A stretch of 64,000 nt of DNA from Lutibacter oricola. Its GTDB lineage: Bacteria; Bacteroidota; Bacteroidia; Flavobacteriales; Flavobacteriaceae. Each line of letters starts with the position of its first letter. The stretch's first letter is position 1. Below the pieces are notes generated by a model that ran no database searches, was not told the origin of the DNA, and saw nothing but the letters and a program-made list of their open reading frames with translations. This document shows positions 46,987-56,262 of this stretch, one piece after another. Location of the stretch: assembly GCF_900106565.1 (NCBI RefSeq), contig NZ_FNNJ01000008.1:1-64000 (forward strand). Direction: 5' to 3'. Both the position numbers and the translations under genes were made by a program.

Positions 46987-47700
46987 ATGGAAAATAATTT
47001 TCAAACACCAGATTTTGGACAAAAACAATTAGATGTAAGTCATAATATTTCGGTTTACCTAACAAAGGTTTATAACTGGATGGCAATTGCATTGCTAATA
47101 ACAGGTGTTGCGGCATATTTTACTGCAGGATCTGAACAGTTTATGCAGCTAATTTTTGGAAACAAAATATTATTCTACGCACTTATATTTGGAGAACTAG
47201 GATTGGTAATGTATTTATCTGCTAGAATTAATAAATTAAGCACAAGTATGGCTGTAACACTCTATATAGTTTACGCTATTTTAAACGGATTAACAATGTC
47301 GTTTATTTTTATGGCTTATACATCGGCATCTATAACTTCAACATTTATAATTACAGCAGGTACTTTTGGAGCTATGAGTTTATATGGTTATTATACTAAA
47401 AGAGACTTAACAAAAATAGGAAACATAGCCTTTATGGCTTTAATAGGTATAATTATAGCTTCAATTGTAAATATATTTATGCAAAGCACTATGATGTATT
47501 GGATAATTACTTATTTAGGTGTTTTAATATTTGTAGGCTTAGTAGCATATGATACTCAAAAACTGAAGAAAATTGCTGTAAATGGTTTTCAAAATGACGA
47601 TAGTATGGAGAAAAGTGCCATTTTAGGAGCCTTATCTTTATATCTAGATTTTATTAACTTGTTCTTGTTTTTACTAAGAATATTTGGAAGTAGAAAATAG
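46987..47700 (+). CDS. Bax inhibitor-1/YccA family membrane protein
   Basis: 237 residues, seven membrane segments. The N-terminal FLTKVYNWMAIALLITGVAA-type start (here YLTKVYNWMAIALL) and the C-terminal YDTQKLKKIA and GALSLYLDFINLFLFLLRIF segments define the BI-1 family, with the conserved aspartates of the proton/calcium site. Bacterial members are proton-sensitive ion leak channels or protease regulators (YccA/YbhL). Monocistronic. Confidence 0.93.
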   Translation: MENNFQTPDFGQKQLDVSHNISVYLTKVYNWMAIALLITGVAAYFTAGSEQFMQLIFGNKILFYALIFGELGLVMYLSARINKLSTSMAVTLYIVYAILNGLTMSFIFMAYTSASITSTFIITAGTFGAMSLYGYYTKRDLTKIGNIAFMALIGIIIASIVNIFMQSTMMYWIITYLGVLIFVGLVAYDTQKLKKIAVNGFQNDDSMEKSAILGALSLYLDFINLFLFLLRIFGSRK

Positions 47701-47740
47701 GTTTACACTATCTTTTAATGTGAAACAAAAACGCTAAAAG

Positions 47741-47771
47741 TTGAAGCTTTTTGCGAATAAGTGTATCTTTG
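47741..47771 (+). promoter_or_regulatory. Bacteroidota-type promoter of meaB
   Basis: TTG (47741-47743), a 20-bp spacer and TATCTTTG (47764-47771) match both consensus boxes exactly. The ATG follows 59 bp later. Confidence 0.72.
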
Positions 47772-47830
47772 CGCCAGTTAATAAAAGATAATATTAGCCA
47801 AATTAAAATGGCTTTCACAACATAAAATTA

Positions 47831-48835
47831 ATGAAAAATTACAAACCAAAAGGTAGGTTAGAACCATCTGCATATATAGACGGGATTTTAAAAGGAGATA
47901 GAGTATTACTTTCTCGTGCTATTACCATTATTGAAAGTAATTTGGAAAGCGATAAACTACTTGCTAAAGAAATTATACAAGCTATATTACCAAATTCAGG
48001 TAAATCTATTAGAATTGGTATTACAGGAGTTCCTGGTGTTGGTAAAAGCACCTTTATAGAAGCTTTTGGAAAGCATTTGGTGGCGGAAGGTAAAAGAGTG
48101 GCTATATTGTCTATTGATCCAAGTAGTCAGCGTTCTAAAGGAAGTATTTTAGGTGATAAAACTAGAATGGAAGAATTGGCAAATATGCAAGAAGCATATA
48201 TTCGTCCATCGGCATCTGGAGATACTTTAGGAGGTGTTGCTAATAAAACTGGCGAAACAATGTTGTTGTGTGAAGCTGCCGGTTACGATGTTATTTTAAT
48301 TGAAACTGTAGGAGTAGGGCAGTCTGAAACTGCGGTACATGGTATGACAGATTTCTTTTTGTTATTAATGCTTGCTGGTGCTGGAGATGAGTTGCAAGGA
48401 ATTAAGAAAGGAATTATGGAAATGGCAGATATGGTTGTTATTAATAAAGCTGATGGTGATAATGTTACTATGAGTAAAATGGCAAAGCGTCAATATCAAA
48501 ATGCTTTACACATTTTCCCTTTAGCTGATTCTGGTTGGAGCCCTGTTGTAAGCACAGCTTCAGCAATTAAAGGAATTGGCATTGATAAAGTTTGGGATGA
48601 AGTTGGAAAATTTAAAGAGTTGGTTGATGAAAATGGTTACTTTTTAAAGAATAGAAATCATCAACAAATAGATTGGATGTACAATAACATAAATGAAGAA
48701 TTGAAACATCTGTTCTATGGTTCAGAAGCTATTTCAACCCAATTAAAAACTTTAGAAAAGGATATTGTTTCTGCAAAAATATCACCTGTAAAAGCAGCTC
48801 AAAATATATTGGAAGAATTTAAAAAAACTATATAG
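47831..48835 (+). CDS. meaB: MeaB/ArgK-type G3E GTPase (methylmalonyl-CoA mutase chaperone)
   Basis: 334 residues. P-loop GVPGVGKSTFIEA, the SIDPSSQRSKGSILGDKTRM segment, IETVGVGQSE (switch) and VINKADGD (NKxD) are all present. MeaB protects and reactivates adenosylcobalamin-dependent methylmalonyl-CoA mutase. The mutase genes are not in the window. It was formerly annotated as the ArgK transport ATPase, now considered incorrect for this family. It ends before a hairpin repeat shared with the convergent HAD gene. Confidence 0.95.
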   Translation: MKNYKPKGRLEPSAYIDGILKGDRVLLSRAITIIESNLESDKLLAKEIIQAILPNSGKSIRIGITGVPGVGKSTFIEAFGKHLVAEGKRVAILSIDPSSQRSKGSILGDKTRMEELANMQEAYIRPSASGDTLGGVANKTGETMLLCEAAGYDVILIETVGVGQSETAVHGMTDFFLLLMLAGAGDELQGIKKGIMEMADMVVINKADGDNVTMSKMAKRQYQNALHIFPLADSGWSPVVSTASAIKGIGIDKVWDEVGKFKELVDENGYFLKNRNHQQIDWMYNNINEELKHLFYGSEAISTQLKTLEKDIVSAKISPVKAAQNILEEFKKTI

Positions 48836-48844
48836 TTTAAAAAT

Positions 48845-48950
48845 ATCATTCTGAATTTATTTCAGAATCTTAAAGCTAAATAGATTCCTGCCTACGCAGG
48901 AATGACAGAAAACAACCAATACTATGTCATACCTGCGAAGGCAGGTATCC
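48845..48950. repeat. REPIN-like palindromic repeat, copy 4 (variant with three hairpins)
   Basis: Hairpins TTCTGAATTTATTTCAGAA, TTCCTGCCTACGCAGGAA and ATACCTGCGAAGGCAGGTAT, with TGTCA/TGACA bounds. It lies between the convergent meaB and HAD genes and may also stop transcription. Confidence 0.78.
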
Positions 48951-48962
48951 AAAAAATTAAAC

Positions 48963-49772
48963 TTATTCTCTTGAATTTATTACCTGTTCAAGAATATATT
49001 CAACGCCATTTTCATCATTTGTTTTTGTTTGATAATTAGAAACCTCTTTAACCTTTGGATGTGCATTTTCCATTGCGTAACTAAAGTCTGCTAATTCCAG
49101 CATTTTTAGGTCGTTATTATAATCTCCAAAAACCATAGTTTCTTCTTTAGAAATTTTTAATTGCTTCTGAAGAATATTTAAAGCAAAGCCTTTGTTTGCG
49201 TTAGAATGAGAAATGTCTAGCCAATTTTTTCCAGAAACAATTACTTGCAAATCATTTTCTAAATGTTGTACAGCAGGATAAATGTTAGTTTCAGAACAAT
49301 CAAAATTATAAGCTGCAATTTTAAAAAAGGTGTCATCAGTTACTGCAGTTATATCATCTACAATTTCATAAGACGAATAGTAGTTTTTAAACATATTAAT
49401 AAATTTCTCATCTTTAGTTTCAATATAAGCAGCTTTTTTACCACAAAGAACAATGTAAACATGCTCTAATTTACGTAGTGTATTAATGCAGTTTGTAATG
49501 TATTCTGTTGGTAAATTAGAAGTGAATAATTCTTTATCTCCTTCCATTGCAAAAGCACCGTTTTCAGCAACTATTGTAATTTCATTTTGAATGCTTTCAT
49601 CAAATCTATCTATGATACTAAAGTATTGTCTTCCGCTTGCCGCAATAAATTTAATGTCGTGTTTTTTTAAATTGTTGTATATGCTTAAAAAATTACTGCT
49701 AATCTCACTTTTTGAGTTTAACAGAGTTCCATCCATATCCGTAACTACTAATTTTACTTTTGAAAAATCCAT
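48963..49772 (-). CDS. Cof-type HAD-IIB phosphatase
   Basis: 269 residues. Motif I DMDGTLLNS (nucleophile Asp), motif II AASGR, the C2B cap domain, motif III Lys and motif IV GDYNNDLKML are complete. These enzymes dephosphorylate sugar phosphates, FMN or pyridoxal phosphate; the substrate cannot be told from sequence. It lies directly downstream of the fucosidase gene on the same strand, with about 60 bp between, but a -7 box TATTTTTG at 49789 suggests its own promoter. Confidence 0.92.
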   Translation of the reverse strand: MDFSKVKLVVTDMDGTLLNSKSEISSNFLSIYNNLKKHDIKFIAASGRQYFSIIDRFDESIQNEITIVAENGAFAMEGDKELFTSNLPTEYITNCINTLRKLEHVYIVLCGKKAAYIETKDEKFINMFKNYYSSYEIVDDITAVTDDTFFKIAAYNFDCSETNIYPAVQHLENDLQVIVSGKNWLDISHSNANKGFALNILQKQLKISKEETMVFGDYNNDLKMLELADFSYAMENAHPKVKEVSNYQTKTNDENGVEYILEQVINSRE

Positions 49773-49788
49773 ATCTAATATTGAAGTG

Positions 49789-49796
49789 CAAAAATA
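49789..49796 (-). promoter_or_regulatory. -7 promoter element of the Cof-type phosphatase gene
   Basis: The minus strand reads TATTTTTG, an exact consensus match, 16 bp before the ATG at 49772 and inside the gap after the fucosidase gene. Confidence 0.45.
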
Positions 49797-49832
49797 GAAT
49801 TAATCTTAACATTTGTTTTTAAATCAGTATTA

Positions 49833-51350
49833 TTAAATAAATAATTTTTTTATTTTAAACACCCAAGCATAATCTAAATTAACATTTTTAGGAAAATTAA
49901 TTGTTAAATTTTCTTCTGATTGAGAGAATTCAACTTTTCCTTTATAACCAAGTAATTCAATAGTCTTTACCTTTATTTTTGAAGTGTTTAGGTACTTAAT
50001 TTTTATGTCTTCTGTTGGTGGAACCAAAACCGTAGCATATAAATTATTGTTATTAGTTGTAAAACGAATATCCTCCTGAGTAAATCCTTTATTTTTTCCT
50101 TCAGAAAGATGTCCGGTTTCGGTTTTTGTTGGACCTTCGCCATATACATCGTAGTATTTTGAACCGTAAATAGCTTCTCCGTTTACTTTTAACCATTTAC
50201 CCATATCTAACAATGTTTTTTTCTGGTCATCAGGAATAATTCCATCTTTTCTAGGACCAATATTCAATAATAAACAGCCGTTTTTACTTACAATATCAAC
50301 TAAATCTGCAATTAAACTTTCGGCAGATTTTGGTTGCCAATCTTCAACATAATACCACGAGTTTTTTCCAATGGAAGTATCCGTTTGCCAATAAGCGGTT
50401 CTTAACGAATCCATTTTACTTCGTTCTAAATCCAGCATATGAGTTCCGGCTTTGTACGACTCGTAGTTTAGATTTTTTGTTTGTAAAACCACATCTTTAT
50501 CTCTTTTTAATCCTGAATTGTAATAGTACGAAGCTAACTTTTTATGATACGGAGCAAATTCTGGTCGGTCTAAATAAAAATCGAACCAAAAAACATCTGG
50601 TTGGTATTTGTCAATAATTTCTTTGGTACGTGGCCACCAAGTATCAGCAAGCCATTCTTTACTTGCAGGAGTATTTGCTGGGTGTTGAGGTGCATAAAGG
50701 TCTGCGTATTTTGGATTTCCTGTATCAAAATATTCCTGTTGATTGTAAAAATTCCAGTTGAATGCCAAGTGAGAACTTGCACCAAAAATTAATCCTTGAT
50801 TTTTAATTTCATCAGCTAATTCTTTAAAAACGTCTCTTTTTGGCCCCATAGTAACCGCGTTGTACGGTGTAATACTAGATTCGTAAATTGCATACCCATC
50901 GTGGTGTTCAGCAACAGGAATTACGTATTGCGCTCCGGCTTCTTTAAATAAACTCACCCAATCTTTTGGATTGAAGTTTTCCATTGTCCACATTGGAATA
51001 ATGTCCTTGTATCCAACTTTGCTGTGCTCACCAAATTTTTCAATATGATGTAGGTAGGCTTTGTGTGGTTTTGTTCCTTTTACTTCACCAGTAATATGGT
51101 CTATATGACCTTTATCGTGATACATCCATCTTGAATACCAATCGGAGTTCATTTCAGCTACAGAATGTGGTCCCCAGTGAATAAAAATTCCGAATTTGGC
51201 ATCTTTCATCCATTGTGGAATTTTATAGTTTTTTAGACTCTCCCAATTCTCTTCATACGTAAATGATTCTTGTTTTACGCTTTTTTCTTTTTTACTATTA
51301 CAACCAAAAGTTAGAAATATTAATAGCAGTAGAATACTAATTTTTTTCAT
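49833..51350 (-). CDS. Alpha-L-fucosidase, glycoside hydrolase family 29 (lipoprotein)
   Basis: 505 residues. Lipobox LTFGC (C17) predicts a membrane-anchored, probably periplasmic or surface enzyme. The GH29 barrel is clear: AKFGIFIHWGPHSV near the start, AEHHDGYAIYESS, and PDVFWFDFYL with the likely nucleophile D257, then VSKNGCLLLNIGPRKDG. A C-terminal beta-sandwich follows. It releases terminal alpha-L-fucose. It is 4 bp after a sulfatase gene, so it probably acts on desulfated fucose ends. Last gene of the fucose operon. Confidence 0.95.
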   Translation of the reverse strand: MKKISILLLLIFLTFGCNSKKEKSVKQESFTYEENWESLKNYKIPQWMKDAKFGIFIHWGPHSVAEMNSDWYSRWMYHDKGHIDHITGEVKGTKPHKAYLHHIEKFGEHSKVGYKDIIPMWTMENFNPKDWVSLFKEAGAQYVIPVAEHHDGYAIYESSITPYNAVTMGPKRDVFKELADEIKNQGLIFGASSHLAFNWNFYNQQEYFDTGNPKYADLYAPQHPANTPASKEWLADTWWPRTKEIIDKYQPDVFWFDFYLDRPEFAPYHKKLASYYYNSGLKRDKDVVLQTKNLNYESYKAGTHMLDLERSKMDSLRTAYWQTDTSIGKNSWYYVEDWQPKSAESLIADLVDIVSKNGCLLLNIGPRKDGIIPDDQKKTLLDMGKWLKVNGEAIYGSKYYDVYGEGPTKTETGHLSEGKNKGFTQEDIRFTTNNNNLYATVLVPPTEDIKIKYLNTSKIKVKTIELLGYKGKVEFSQSEENLTINFPKNVNLDYAWVFKIKKLFI

Positions 51351-51354
51351 TGTT

Positions 51355-53151
51355 TTAAATTTTTGTTAAGTACACGTAATAAGCACCTGCAATAACATTT
51401 TTCTGCTTATCCAAAAGTGTTCCTTTTACGGTGTTAAATCCTTTTTTAAGTTTTATATCGAATGTAATTTGTGTATCCGTTTCGGTTATATTTTTTATTG
51501 CTGAAAACTCTCCAACTTCAAGTTTTGCAAATGCTACAGGTAAAGATTTCATTTCATTCCCGTAGATAAGTTTTTCAATTTTACCTGTTGAATCAAACGC
51601 ATCCACTTTTTTATTTTTGAAGGAAGGAATTCCCAGAAAGGTAGTATTAGCTTCACGTGGCCATCTTCTAATTTCAAAATTATACATTCCTTCTGAAGCG
51701 ACTTCAATTTCCCAACTTCCAGAAAGCGGACTTCCTTTCGCAATTTGAGCGTGATTCCACGGAACTTTTGGTAAATACCAGTCTGAAGAAGAAAGAAATA
51801 ATTCGTTTGAAACTGAATTTCCAATTATTGGTCGTGGTTTTTCTCTATCGTTTGGAGTTACCAGTTTCCAATATTTTGAATGTGCTTTTTGAATTTTTTT
51901 AACAACTTTCGGATACTTTTCAATCACATTATTTTTTTGAGAAAAATCTGTTGATAAATCATACAATTCCTTATTGTCAATCAATCTCCAATTATCCATC
52001 ATTCCGACAGTTTGCCACCAAGATTGCGCTTTAAAAGTACGTTGATTTTCTACAAATAAAATTCGTTTTGAAAGTGTTTTTTCTGGTTTAAATAACTGTT
52101 TTTTAAAACTTCTACCATCAAAACTTACGTCTTTAGGCTTATTTAAATTACAAACATCAATTAATGTTGGAAGCAAATCAATATGAGCGGTTACATCTTT
52201 TACTTCAGAATTTTGAGCAATATTTCCATTTGGCCAATGCACAAAAAACAGAACTCTATGACCACCTTCGTAAACTTGTGTTTTTTGTCCACGCATTCCG
52301 GCATTGTAAAGTTTTACGCCTGCTGTTCCACCATTGTCAGACATAAAAATAAGAATAGTGTTATTAGCTTTTCCAGATGCTTCTAAAGCCTTTCTTAACT
52401 TTCCAATATTTTGATCAACACGATCAATTCCGGCGAAGAAATAGGCAACCCAATCAGAAATTTTCCCTTTGTATTTATCAATCATTGATGCATTTGGAAC
52501 AGTATGCGGATGATGCGGTAAATAGGTAGCCAGATACACAAAAAATGGTTTTTCATCTTCTGAATTTGTTATAAAATCAATGGCGGAATCAAAAAATACA
52601 TCTGGAGCGTAACCTTCTCTGTATTCACGCTTTCCATTGTGTATATAATAATCATTTACTCTGTCGTTATAGAAATAATCATCAGTTGTTCCGGTTCCGC
52701 CGTCTCCGTGACCTAACCATTCGTCAAAACCTCTGTCCATTGGTCTGTACGGATAATTTGCTCCTAAATGCCATTTTCCAAATAAACTGGTTTTGTAACC
52801 TGAGTTTTTAAATACATCTGCCATTGTCACTTCGGAAGCTCTTAAATGATTTCCGCCACATACGGTATGCCAAACACCAACGTTATGTGAATATTTTCCA
52901 GTTAATAAAGCAGAACGAGTAGGAGCGCAGGTTGGATCTACGTGAAAGTTTGTGAAACGTACAGATTCTGAATATAACTTATCCATATTTGGAGTTTTTA
53001 TAACCGGATTTCCGTGACAACTTAAATCACCGTACCCTTGATCATCTGTAAGAATTACAATTATATTTGGACGATTTTGAGCATTCCCTAAAACAGAAAA
53101 TAATAACAGTATTAAAAGACTGAATGTTCTTGATTGTATGTTTAAGTTCAC
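51355..53151 (-). CDS. Type I sulfatase (formylglycine-dependent)
   Basis: 598 residues with an N-terminal signal peptide ending near GNAQ. The sulfatase core begins NIIVILTDDQGYGDLSCHG, with metal-binding DDQG at residues 36-39. The C75-A-P-T-R79 motif is the site converted to formylglycine; GKWHLG and the DNGG segment are also seen. A C-terminal ~130-residue region resembles a sulfatase-associated sandwich domain (WPREANTTF). Exported; it removes sulfate esters, by context from a fucose-containing glycan. Positional specificity is unknown. Confidence 0.94.
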   Translation of the reverse strand: MNLNIQSRTFSLLILLLFSVLGNAQNRPNIIVILTDDQGYGDLSCHGNPVIKTPNMDKLYSESVRFTNFHVDPTCAPTRSALLTGKYSHNVGVWHTVCGGNHLRASEVTMADVFKNSGYKTSLFGKWHLGANYPYRPMDRGFDEWLGHGDGGTGTTDDYFYNDRVNDYYIHNGKREYREGYAPDVFFDSAIDFITNSEDEKPFFVYLATYLPHHPHTVPNASMIDKYKGKISDWVAYFFAGIDRVDQNIGKLRKALEASGKANNTILIFMSDNGGTAGVKLYNAGMRGQKTQVYEGGHRVLFFVHWPNGNIAQNSEVKDVTAHIDLLPTLIDVCNLNKPKDVSFDGRSFKKQLFKPEKTLSKRILFVENQRTFKAQSWWQTVGMMDNWRLIDNKELYDLSTDFSQKNNVIEKYPKVVKKIQKAHSKYWKLVTPNDREKPRPIIGNSVSNELFLSSSDWYLPKVPWNHAQIAKGSPLSGSWEIEVASEGMYNFEIRRWPREANTTFLGIPSFKNKKVDAFDSTGKIEKLIYGNEMKSLPVAFAKLEVGEFSAIKNITETDTQITFDIKLKKGFNTVKGTLLDKQKNVIAGAYYVYLTKI

Positions 53152-53167
53152 TTTATTAAGATTTGAA

Positions 53168-53863
53168 TTAAACCGGAAGCATATCCTGCCATTTTTCTTG
53201 AATAGAACTATTTGGGTTTGTTCGCTGAAATTTAGCTACATAAGTTTGCCACTCTTCTTCCCTTGGTAGTTTTTGCCATTTTGGACCAATTTCTTCTAAA
53301 TTGAAATCAGGAATGGTATCCATTATTAAGATAGCTTGTGTTCCGGATAAGTAAATTTCCATATCCTTAACACCAACTTGTTTCATGTTATTTGTAATCT
53401 CTGGCCACGCTTGTCCCATACTGTGAACTCTTTTGTATTCAGCCATTAATTCAGGGTTTTCTTCTAGCAATAAGGTCCAAACGAAACGTTTTTTAGCACC
53501 AATATCTGTTTTTAATTGTCCTTCTTTGGAATTATAAACCTTCTTTTGTTCAAATTTATAAATTCGTTCTAATGGTGAATTTTCAAATGAAAATGATAGA
53601 TTTTCTTTCTGAAAAACGTGTTGAAAATCTATATCTGAATTGATGCTTTTTAATGCACTATTCATACTTAAACTATGCAGTGTTGGTACAGTATCTATGA
53701 GTAAAAAGAAGTCGTTTTCCTTTTTATAAACTTCAAACGAAAGAATCCCAACTTCTTTCAATTTTTGTTGAATTTCTTCAGAATTTAATTGTTCTAATAC
53801 TTCAGAAAAAGAATTGTTTTCAGAAGTGATTAAATACGTAAATCTTCGGAACTGATTTTTCAT
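53168..53863 (-). CDS. Two-domain L-fucose/L-rhamnose mutarotase (RhaM-like)
   Basis: 231 residues, about twice the ~105 residues of normal RhaM/FucU-type mutarotases of this fold. The C-terminal half is a clear RhaM domain (KKRFVWTLLLEENPELMAEY, HSMGQAWPEITNNMKQVGV, MEIYLSGTQAILIMDTIPDF). The N-terminal half has weaker similarity (RRFTYLITSENNSFSEVLEQ, FEVYKKENDFFLLIDTVPTL) and lacks the catalytic His seen in the second. It probably interconverts fucose anomers in the cytoplasm. Between fucP and a sulfatase, 4 and 16 bp apart. Confidence 0.82.
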   Translation of the reverse strand: MKNQFRRFTYLITSENNSFSEVLEQLNSEEIQQKLKEVGILSFEVYKKENDFFLLIDTVPTLHSLSMNSALKSINSDIDFQHVFQKENLSFSFENSPLERIYKFEQKKVYNSKEGQLKTDIGAKKRFVWTLLLEENPELMAEYKRVHSMGQAWPEITNNMKQVGVKDMEIYLSGTQAILIMDTIPDFNLEEIGPKWQKLPREEEWQTYVAKFQRTNPNSSIQEKWQDMLPV

Positions 53864-53867
53864 TTGG

Positions 53868-55127
53868 CTATGCTTTAATGTTTACCTTGTATCCTTTTAT
53901 TCCGAAGAATAATAGATATACGTAACAGATTAGTGGGATAATGAATGAATATTTAATTCCAGCAGTATCAGAGATGTATCCCATTAGTGGTGGTACAATT
54001 GCTCCACCAACAATTCCTAATAAGAAAACTGAAGAACCTGTTTTTGTATATTCTTTTAAATCTTTCATACTTAAACTGAAAATGATAGGGTAGATGATAG
54101 ATGTAAAGAATCCAACAATTGATAAGCAAGCTAAAGAAAAATGACCGTTTGTTCCAATAGCTAAACTTACCATTGCAAAGGCACTTATACTACAAAATAC
54201 CAATACGTGTTGAGGTTTAAATCTTTTTAAAATATAAACACCTAACAGTCTTCCAACTAAAACCAAAGCCATAAAAGCTGTAATGTATTGTGCTGATTTT
54301 TGTTCAGTTAATTCTGGTAAATTAAACCATTTTGCATAACGAATAATAAAACTTACAATACCAACTTCGGCACCTACATAAAAGAATTCAGCACCAACTC
54401 CGTATAGCGTATGTTTGAATTTAAAAATATCTTTTAAAGATTTTTTATCTCCACCTTCTTCTTCTTTAATTACAGGCAATTTTGTAAAAACTACTATCAA
54501 AGCTATAACAACCAAAATAGCACCAAGAATTATATAAGGAGGTTTTACTAAATCCGCCTCTCCTGATAGAAATGTATTCAATTCAGTAGGAGAAAAAGCA
54601 TCGATGGTTGATTGAGGCACATCTACTTCGTGTAAAAGAAGCACTGCTGCCAATGAAGGTGCAATAGTAGCTCCTAAAGAACCAATTGCAGCAGCCATAC
54701 TTAAACGGCTTGAAGCTCCTTCAGGATCTCCAAGTTTGGTAATGTATGGAGATGCTGTTACTTCTAAAATGGCAAAACCAGCTGCCATAACAAATAATGC
54801 TGCTAGAAAAAATGAATATACACGAGTTTCAGCAGCCGGGTAAAACATAAAAGCTCCTACAGCTGCAATTGCTAATCCTGTAATCATTCCCATTTTGTAA
54901 CCTTTTTTCTGAATATACCACCCTGCAGGTAAAGCCATAACAAAATAAGCACCAAAAAATGCAGATTGAACTAATGATGATTGAAAGTCGGTTAATTGAC
55001 AAGCTCTTTTTAAATGTGGTATTAAAACATCGTTAATATTTCTACTTAAATTCCAGAAAAACATTAATGCCATTACGATGATTAACGGCACTAAATATTG
55101 TGAATAATTTGCTTTTTTTTCTTGCAT
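53868..55127 (-). CDS. fucP: L-fucose:H+ symporter (FucP family MFS)
   Basis: 419 residues, 12 membrane segments. Characteristic FucP stretches are MALMFFWNLSRNINDVLIPH, SSLVQSAFFGAYFVMALPAG and EVTASPYITKLGDPEGASSR. It imports L-fucose (or related 6-deoxy sugars) with protons at the inner membrane. The operon context with a fucosidase and fucose-oxidising enzymes makes fucose the likely substrate. It is separated from the alcohol dehydrogenase gene by a palindromic repeat but is otherwise co-directional. Confidence 0.93.
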   Translation of the reverse strand: MQEKKANYSQYLVPLIIVMALMFFWNLSRNINDVLIPHLKRACQLTDFQSSLVQSAFFGAYFVMALPAGWYIQKKGYKMGMITGLAIAAVGAFMFYPAAETRVYSFFLAALFVMAAGFAILEVTASPYITKLGDPEGASSRLSMAAAIGSLGATIAPSLAAVLLLHEVDVPQSTIDAFSPTELNTFLSGEADLVKPPYIILGAILVVIALIVVFTKLPVIKEEEGGDKKSLKDIFKFKHTLYGVGAEFFYVGAEVGIVSFIIRYAKWFNLPELTEQKSAQYITAFMALVLVGRLLGVYILKRFKPQHVLVFCSISAFAMVSLAIGTNGHFSLACLSIVGFFTSIIYPIIFSLSMKDLKEYTKTGSSVFLLGIVGGAIVPPLMGYISDTAGIKYSFIIPLICYVYLLFFGIKGYKVNIKA

Positions 55128-55161
55128 TGGTATTGTTTTAGGTAACTTTTTAAGTCTGTTT

Positions 55162-55233
55162 CGTCACTCTGAACTTGTTTCCGAGTCTTAATTTTTATTA
55201 ATGATGAGATGCTGAAACGAGTTCAGCATGACG
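55162..55233. repeat. REPIN-like palindromic repeat, copy 5 (72 bp)
   Basis: CGTCACTCTGAACTTG at one end and GAGTTCAGCATGACG at the other, with hairpins TCTGAACTTG-type and TGCTGAAACGAGTTCAGCA. It is located within the fucose operon between the Zn-dehydrogenase and fucP. Confidence 0.78.
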
Positions 55234-55241
55234 AGTTACTG

Positions 55242-56261
55242 TTAATTAATTTCTATAATCGCTTTGATTAAATCTTTTTCTGAATATAATTTTTCGAATT
55301 CGGTTGTAACGTCATCAAAATTTATTCTATGAGTAATGAATGATGTAGCATCAATTTTTCCGGCTTCAATTAATCTAATGATTCTTCCGAAATCTTCTCC
55401 CATTGCGGCTCTACTTGCTTTTAATGTCAATTCTTTTTTATGAAAACTTGGATCGTGGAAAACAACATCACCCATAAAAAGTCCAATAAAAACAATAGTT
55501 CCACCAGCAGCTGCATATTTAAAGGTATTCATCATTGAAGTTGAATTTCCTGTGGCATCTAAAATTACCGTAGGTAAATCTCCGTTTAAAAGAGTTTTTA
55601 ATTCTTCTTCAACATTACTTGAGGCATTGATAGTATCTTTTACTTTGGTAATCTCTTGACAACTTTTCAATTTTGCATCATCAATATCCATTGCAATAAC
55701 TCTTGCGCCTTTTAATTGCACAAATTGAATAGTTCCCAAACCAATTGGTCCACAACCAATTACCAAAACAATATCATTTTCGTCAATATCAGCTCTATCA
55801 ACAGCATGACAACCTATTGCCAATGGTTCAATCATTGCTAATTGATCATCAGTTAATGAGTTAGTTGCGTGCAAAAATTTAGCAGGATACACAAAATACT
55901 CTTGCATTCCGCCGTCAACGTGTACACCTAAAACTCTTAAATTATCGCCACAATTTGGTTTGCCGTTTCGAACTGCTTGATTTACTCCTTCGTTATAATA
56001 AGGTTCAACCGAACAACGGTCTCCAATTTTTACATTGGTAACATCATCTGCTACTGCAACAACTTCAACAGCCAATTCGTGCCCTAAAATTTTAGGATAG
56101 CTAAAAAATGGTTGTTGTCCTTTAAAAGCGTGTAAATCTGTTCCACAAACACCAATTTTATTCACTTTTAATAACACATTTCCCGAAGCTAATTCTTCAT
56201 TTGGTTGTTCAATATCTAGTTTTTCCCAGATTCCTGGTTCTTTTAATCGTACTACTTTCAT
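55242..56261 (-). CDS. Zinc-dependent medium-chain alcohol/polyol dehydrogenase
   Basis: 339 residues. The catalytic zinc motif is in KIGVCGTDLHAFKG and ILGHELAVEVV, and a Rossmann motif VLVIGCGPIGLGTIQFVQLK with DID after the second strand suggests NAD. The structural zinc cysteines are mostly absent (only one in PNCGDN). It is related to threonine/sorbitol dehydrogenases. In this operon it probably oxidises a fucose pathway intermediate; substrate inferred from context only. It is 1 bp after the aldo-keto reductase gene. Confidence 0.88.
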   Translation of the reverse strand: MKVVRLKEPGIWEKLDIEQPNEELASGNVLLKVNKIGVCGTDLHAFKGQQPFFSYPKILGHELAVEVVAVADDVTNVKIGDRCSVEPYYNEGVNQAVRNGKPNCGDNLRVLGVHVDGGMQEYFVYPAKFLHATNSLTDDQLAMIEPLAIGCHAVDRADIDENDIVLVIGCGPIGLGTIQFVQLKGARVIAMDIDDAKLKSCQEITKVKDTINASSNVEEELKTLLNGDLPTVILDATGNSTSMMNTFKYAAAGGTIVFIGLFMGDVVFHDPSFHKKELTLKASRAAMGEDFGRIIRLIEAGKIDATSFITHRINFDDVTTEFEKLYSEKDLIKAIIEIN

Positions 56262-56262
56262 T

